Positions 61,081 to 64,000 of a stretch of DNA of 64,000 bases are shown here, piece by piece (within the stretch, counting starts at the first letter, position 1; each line of letters starts with the position of its first letter). This DNA is from Haladaptatus sp. DJG-WS-42. Lineage in GTDB: Archaea > Halobacteriota > Halobacteria > Halobacteriales > Halococcaceae. Location of the stretch: NCBI RefSeq assembly GCF_037198285.1, contig NZ_CP147243.1, forward strand, positions 806,001 to 870,000, given 5' to 3'. The notes under the pieces are model-generated. The model was not told where the DNA came from and ran no database searches. It was given only the letters and a program-made list of their open reading frames with translations. A program made the position numbers and the translations under genes.

Positions 61081-62160
61081 CTAGAAGATATTCGCCTGCT
61101 GATACACACTAATCCCGGTGCCCGTAATCTCGTAGGGTTTGGTCTCCCGGGAGTGGTTCGCGTTACGGATTTTCTGGATTTCGACGGCCAGTCGCGTTTC
61201 GCGGAAATCAGAGGGGCGGACGTACTGGAGGATGAACACGGCGTCGGTGAGGTACTCAACAATCCCGTGGCGCGAAGCGTAGGGATTGTCGTCGCTGGCT
61301 TCGCTCGTGAGCATCGTCGTGATACCGGCTTGCTTGAGCGCGCGGGTGAAGTTGAAAATCTCGGTGCGGCGCTTTGCCTGCTGGTCGTACATCATTTCGA
61401 GCAAGGAGACGGAGTCGAGGACGAACCGCGACGCGCCGAACTCGGAGATGAGTTCAGGGAGTTCAGACCGGATGTTGTCGAGGCTGTTTGCCATCTCGAC
61501 GGGGTCTAAGTCGATGACGGCGAGTTGGTCGTTTTCGATGTAGGTGTCGAAATCGTAGCCTTTCTCGACCGCGGTGTTGATGACCTGTTCTTGGCTCTCT
61601 TCTAAGGTGATGTAGATGGCTTTTTCGTCGTTTTCGAGGGCGTGGTGGAGAAACTGGAGCGCGAACGTGGTTTTGCCCGTCCCGGCGCTCCCGATGGCGA
61701 CCATCAGCGAGCTTTCGGGAACCCCGCCTTGAATCATGTCGTCTAAGCCGAGAATCCCGATGTCGATACGCGGGATGTTCGAGTCGAGCGCCTCGTCATC
61801 GAAGTTTGCGTTGCCACCCGAGCCGCTGGGGCCAGGGGCGTTTCCGAAGGCGCTTGCAAAGTCGTCATCGAACAGCGAGTCGTCGTCAAGCCCGAACGAG
61901 TCGTCACCGCCCATCCCGAAGTCGGCGTCACTGCCCATGCCAAACTCGCCGTCTCCACGTTCATCCATGCCGAACGCGGCTGCGTCATCAAAGCCGTCAC
62001 CGTCGGCTGGGTCCGCGTCTTGTGGGTGGTCGAGTTGCTCGCTCGATGCGTCTGCGGTCGAATCTGCGTCAGTGTCGTCGCCTGCGTCGTCCGAGAGGCC
62101 GCGTTCGAACCAGTCGTCACCCTTGTCAGTCGGCTGTTCGTCCTCGCTCACGAACACCAC
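61081..62160 (-). CDS. KaiC-like RecA-superfamily ATPase with acidic FGM-repeat N-terminus
   Basis: A 359-residue protein. Residues 1-125 are extremely Asp/Gly-rich and contain repeated FGM/FGL units (AFGM, FGMGSDADFGMGGDD, FGLDDD). Residues about 128-359 form a KaiC/GvpD-like domain with Walker A IGSAGTGKTTFALQF (about 156-170) and the two-Glu motif in YITLEESQEQ (about 185-194). Walker B is FVLDSVSLL. Such ATPases act in haloarchaeal signalling and motility. There is no ATG; GTG codons at 62160, 62157 or 62151 are possible starts. Confidence 0.82.
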   Translation of the reverse strand: MVFVSEDEQPTDKGDDWFERGLSDDAGDDTDADSTADASSEQLDHPQDADPADGDGFDDAAAFGMDERGDGEFGMGSDADFGMGGDDSFGLDDDSLFDDDFASAFGNAPGPSGSGGNANFDDEALDSNIPRIDIGILGLDDMIQGGVPESSLMVAIGSAGTGKTTFALQFLHHALENDEKAIYITLEESQEQVINTAVEKGYDFDTYIENDQLAVIDLDPVEMANSLDNIRSELPELISEFGASRFVLDSVSLLEMMYDQQAKRRTEIFNFTRALKQAGITTMLTSEASDDNPYASRHGIVEYLTDAVFILQYVRPSDFRETRLAVEIQKIRNANHSRETKPYEITGTGISVYQQANIF

Positions 62161-62262
62161 CTCATGACTGGCCGCTGAGACATACGCTGACCTCGCGCCG
62201 ATGCCTGATTAATGTTGCCCGAACGTGGGCAGATTTTTACACCGCCAGACGAATCGCCACAC

Positions 62263-63087
62263 ATGAGAGTCGGTATCGTCGGCCAGCGCGGAAATCCACG
62301 GGCGGCGTCGCTCACCGACGAGATTCGCGAGAGTCTCCTCGCTGAGGGCGTGGACGTCTGGATTGACGAGGAGATGGCCACAGCCCTCGACATCGAAGGC
62401 CACGACATTCCGTCGATGAACGAGTGTGACCTCGTCGTGAGCATCGGCGGTGACGGCACGTTTCTGTTCGCCGCCCGCGGTGCTGAGGCCACCCCCGTCA
62501 TGGGCGTGAATCTCGGGGAAGTGGGCTTTCTCAACGCGGTTTCGCCCGAGGAAGCGGTCGAGGCCGTGTCGAAAGAGGTCGCGCACTTCCGCGAGGCGGG
62601 CGAGATTCGTACGCGGTCGATTCCACGCTTACAAGCCGAAGGCGACGGCTGGGAACTCCCGCCTGCGCTCAACGAAATCGTCATCCAAGGCGACCAACGC
62701 GGCCACGGACAGGGGCTCAGCATCGAAGTCAGAATCGATGGCGCACTGTACTCGGGCGGGCACGCGGACGGCGTGCTCATCGCGACGCCAACGGGTTCGA
62801 CGGCGTACAATCTGAGCGAGGGTGGCCCACTTATCCACCCGTCTGTTCCGAGCCTTGTCGTGACCGAGATGTGTGCGACCGAGTCGATGCCGCCGCTCGT
62901 CACGGGCGTGGAGAGTGAAATCGTCATCCGCGTTGCAGACGCAGACACCGCCGTCGTCATCAGCGACGGTCGGACGAAAGAGTACGTCACGCCACCTGCG
63001 GAAATTCGGGTGTCGGTAGCAGCTGTGTCGATGCACGTCGCCGGGCCGCCGCTCGATTTCTTCAAAGCCCTTGGCAAACTCGACTGA
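62263..63087 (+). CDS. nadK: NAD kinase
   Basis: A 274-residue NAD kinase using ATP or polyphosphate to make NADP. The catalytic Asp and phosphate loop are in [16 protein letters not shown] (about residues 59-74). [13 protein letters not shown] (about 83-95) and [20 protein letters not shown] (about 175-194) are also present. NADP supports icd and the reductases in this window. The start [16 protein letters not shown] is taken over a longer non-homologous frame. Confidence 0.95.
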   Translation: MRVGIVGQRGNPRAASLTDEIRESLLAEGVDVWIDEEMATALDIEGHDIPSMNECDLVVSIGGDGTFLFAARGAEATPVMGVNLGEVGFLNAVSPEEAVEAVSKEVAHFREAGEIRTRSIPRLQAEGDGWELPPALNEIVIQGDQRGHGQGLSIEVRIDGALYSGGHADGVLIATPTGSTAYNLSEGGPLIHPSVPSLVVTEMCATESMPPLVTGVESEIVIRVADADTAVVISDGRTKEYVTPPAEIRVSVAAVSMHVAGPPLDFFKALGKLD

Positions 63088-63137
63088 GATGTCACCTTTC
63101 GTAACCCATAATCGCGCGCGGGTTCTTACTGCAGGCA

Positions 63138-64000
63138 ATGGCCCATCAACTGCCTGACGTACAGGCGACGAGCCCGGACGTCACCGTCGGGCTGAACCGC
63201 GTTGGCGTCACTGGCGTCGAGAAACTCGTCAAACTCGCTCGGAAAGACAAACGGCCAATCGTTCTCATGGCCGACTTCTCCGTCTTCGTTGACCTCCCGA
63301 GCTGGCGCAAAGGCGCGGATATGTCCCGCAACATGGAGGTGATCGACGAGGTGTTAGAGCAAGCCGTGAGCGAACCGGCCTACCGCGTCGAAGACGTGTG
63401 CGGCGACGCCGCAGAGCGCCTGCTGAAGAAACACGAGTACACGACCCGTGCTGAGGTGCACATGGAGGCCGAGCTGGTCATCCGCGACCACACACCCGCG
63501 AGCGGCTTAGAGACCCAGAGCACCATCGACATCATCGCCTCAGCAGAGGCCACAGAAAAGGGCACCTTCGAAGAAATCGGCGCGCGCGTCGTCGGCATGA
63601 CCGTGTGTCCGTGCTCGCAAGGCATGTCGGAATCGCGCGCCCGCGACACGCTCGAACAGCTTTCGGTGGACGAAGCAACCATCGACGCCTTCCTCGAAAA
63701 AGTCCCCCAACCGGGCCACTCCCAGCGCGGCCACGCGACGCTGACGGTCAAATGCCGCGACGCCCCGAAAGTAGACCTCATGGACATCGTAGAAGTCGCC
63801 CGCGATTCGATGAGTGCGCGCATCTACAACCTCGCAAAGCGCCCGGACGAAGACCACATGACCTACGAGGCACACGCGGACGCGAAGTTCGTCGAAGACT
63901 GCGTGCGAGCGATGGCCGAAGACGTGGTCGAAAAGTTCGACCAACTCCCCGACACCACGGTCGTCACGATGAAACAATCGAACGACGAATCCATCCACCA
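63138..64000 (+). CDS. mptA: GTP cyclohydrolase MptA/FolE2 (3' end outside window)
   Basis: About 287 codons are present and the frame is open at the window edge. It starts [20 protein letters not shown] and has the metal-site segment [20 protein letters not shown], with [11 protein letters not shown] further on. MptA turns GTP into 7,8-dihydroneopterin 2',3'-cyclic phosphate. In haloarchaea this feeds tetrahydrofolate and archaeosine tRNA modification. The start lies 50 bp after the nadK stop, so co-transcription is possible. Confidence 0.93.
   Translation, partial: MAHQLPDVQATSPDVTVGLNRVGVTGVEKLVKLARKDKRPIVLMADFSVFVDLPSWRKGADMSRNMEVIDEVLEQAVSEPAYRVEDVCGDAAERLLKKHEYTTRAEVHMEAELVIRDHTPASGLETQSTIDIIASAEATEKGTFEEIGARVVGMTVCPCSQGMSESRARDTLEQLSVDEATIDAFLEKVPQPGHSQRGHATLTVKCRDAPKVDLMDIVEVARDSMSARIYNLAKRPDEDHMTYEAHADAKFVEDCVRAMAEDVVEKFDQLPDTTVVTMKQSNDESIH

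Noticed and set aside
1-64000. Search for CRISPR, insertion sequences, integrases, toxin-antitoxin or defence genes
   Set aside because: No repeat arrays, transposase motifs or nuclease/defence domains were seen. The window reads as core chromosome.

Overview
The window comes from the chromosome of a halophilic archaeon (class Halobacteria). The evidence is the high-GC, Asp/Glu-rich coding, TTTATA-type promoters 20-35 bp before start codons with little or no 5' leader, and lineage markers: SAMP1, type II methionine aminopeptidase, GatD, HMG-CoA reductase, NurA/HerA, TrmB-type regulators, MptA and KaiC-like ATPases. About 70 protein genes are packed tightly, many overlapping by 1-14 bp. I found no rRNA, tRNA, CRISPR array, insertion sequence or prophage. 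Both ends cut a gene (an SDR at the left, mptA at the right).

Layout. 1-10.9 kb: redox enzymes and small-molecule proteins (SDR, MOSC, aldehyde dehydrogenase, a ThDP enzyme of the acetolactate synthase type, MDR reductase, a His-rich MoaB, 5-FTHF cyclo-ligase-like, aldo/keto reductase, MBL hydrolase). 10.9-13.8 kb: the pyrG-guaA(B)-DUF7126-like operon. 14.5-16.9 kb: PspA, a four-helix membrane protein and an ATP10/thioredoxin-like protein. 16.9-20.9 kb: two complete but unrelated-genre threonyl-tRNA synthetases, head to head. The archaeal-type one has a 14-codon upstream ORF carrying Thr-Thr inside a perfect hairpin. 22.1-25.5 kb: a DgcA/DgcN-type D-glutamate catabolic pair with a Vms1/VLRF1-like release factor. 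26.3-28.4 kb: a TrmB-like regulator split by one in-frame TAA, a long non-coding stretch and an ArsR-type regulator. 28.4-31.4 kb: GatD, a GNAT enzyme and SAMP1.

31.4-36.6 kb is a potassium/ion block: two TrkA-C-like membrane proteins, a TVGYGD channel with an RCK domain, and an HPP-like/USP protein. 36.6-40.8 kb is a nucleoside-breakdown block: uridine phosphorylase, PfkB kinase, ribose-1,5-bisphosphate isomerase and deoxyribose-phosphate aldolase, matching the haloarchaeal non-carboxylating pentose bisphosphate pathway plus deoxyribose breakdown. 40.9-52.2 kb holds a Tat lipoprotein beta-propeller, MtaB-type tRNA methylthiotransferase, CDF transporter, HIT hydrolase, Map, isoaspartyl peptidase, isocitrate dehydrogenase, several zinc-ribbon microproteins and HMG-CoA reductase. 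52.3-64 kb holds an amidohydrolase, GpmI, a CaCA exchanger, NurA and HerA, UspA, a KaiC-like ATPase with an FGM-repeat acidic tail, NAD kinase and MptA.

The best leads are the double ThrRS locus with its threonine leader ORF, the nonsense-interrupted TrmB regulator, the two palindromic operator candidates at 25.49-25.56 kb, and the nucleoside block.
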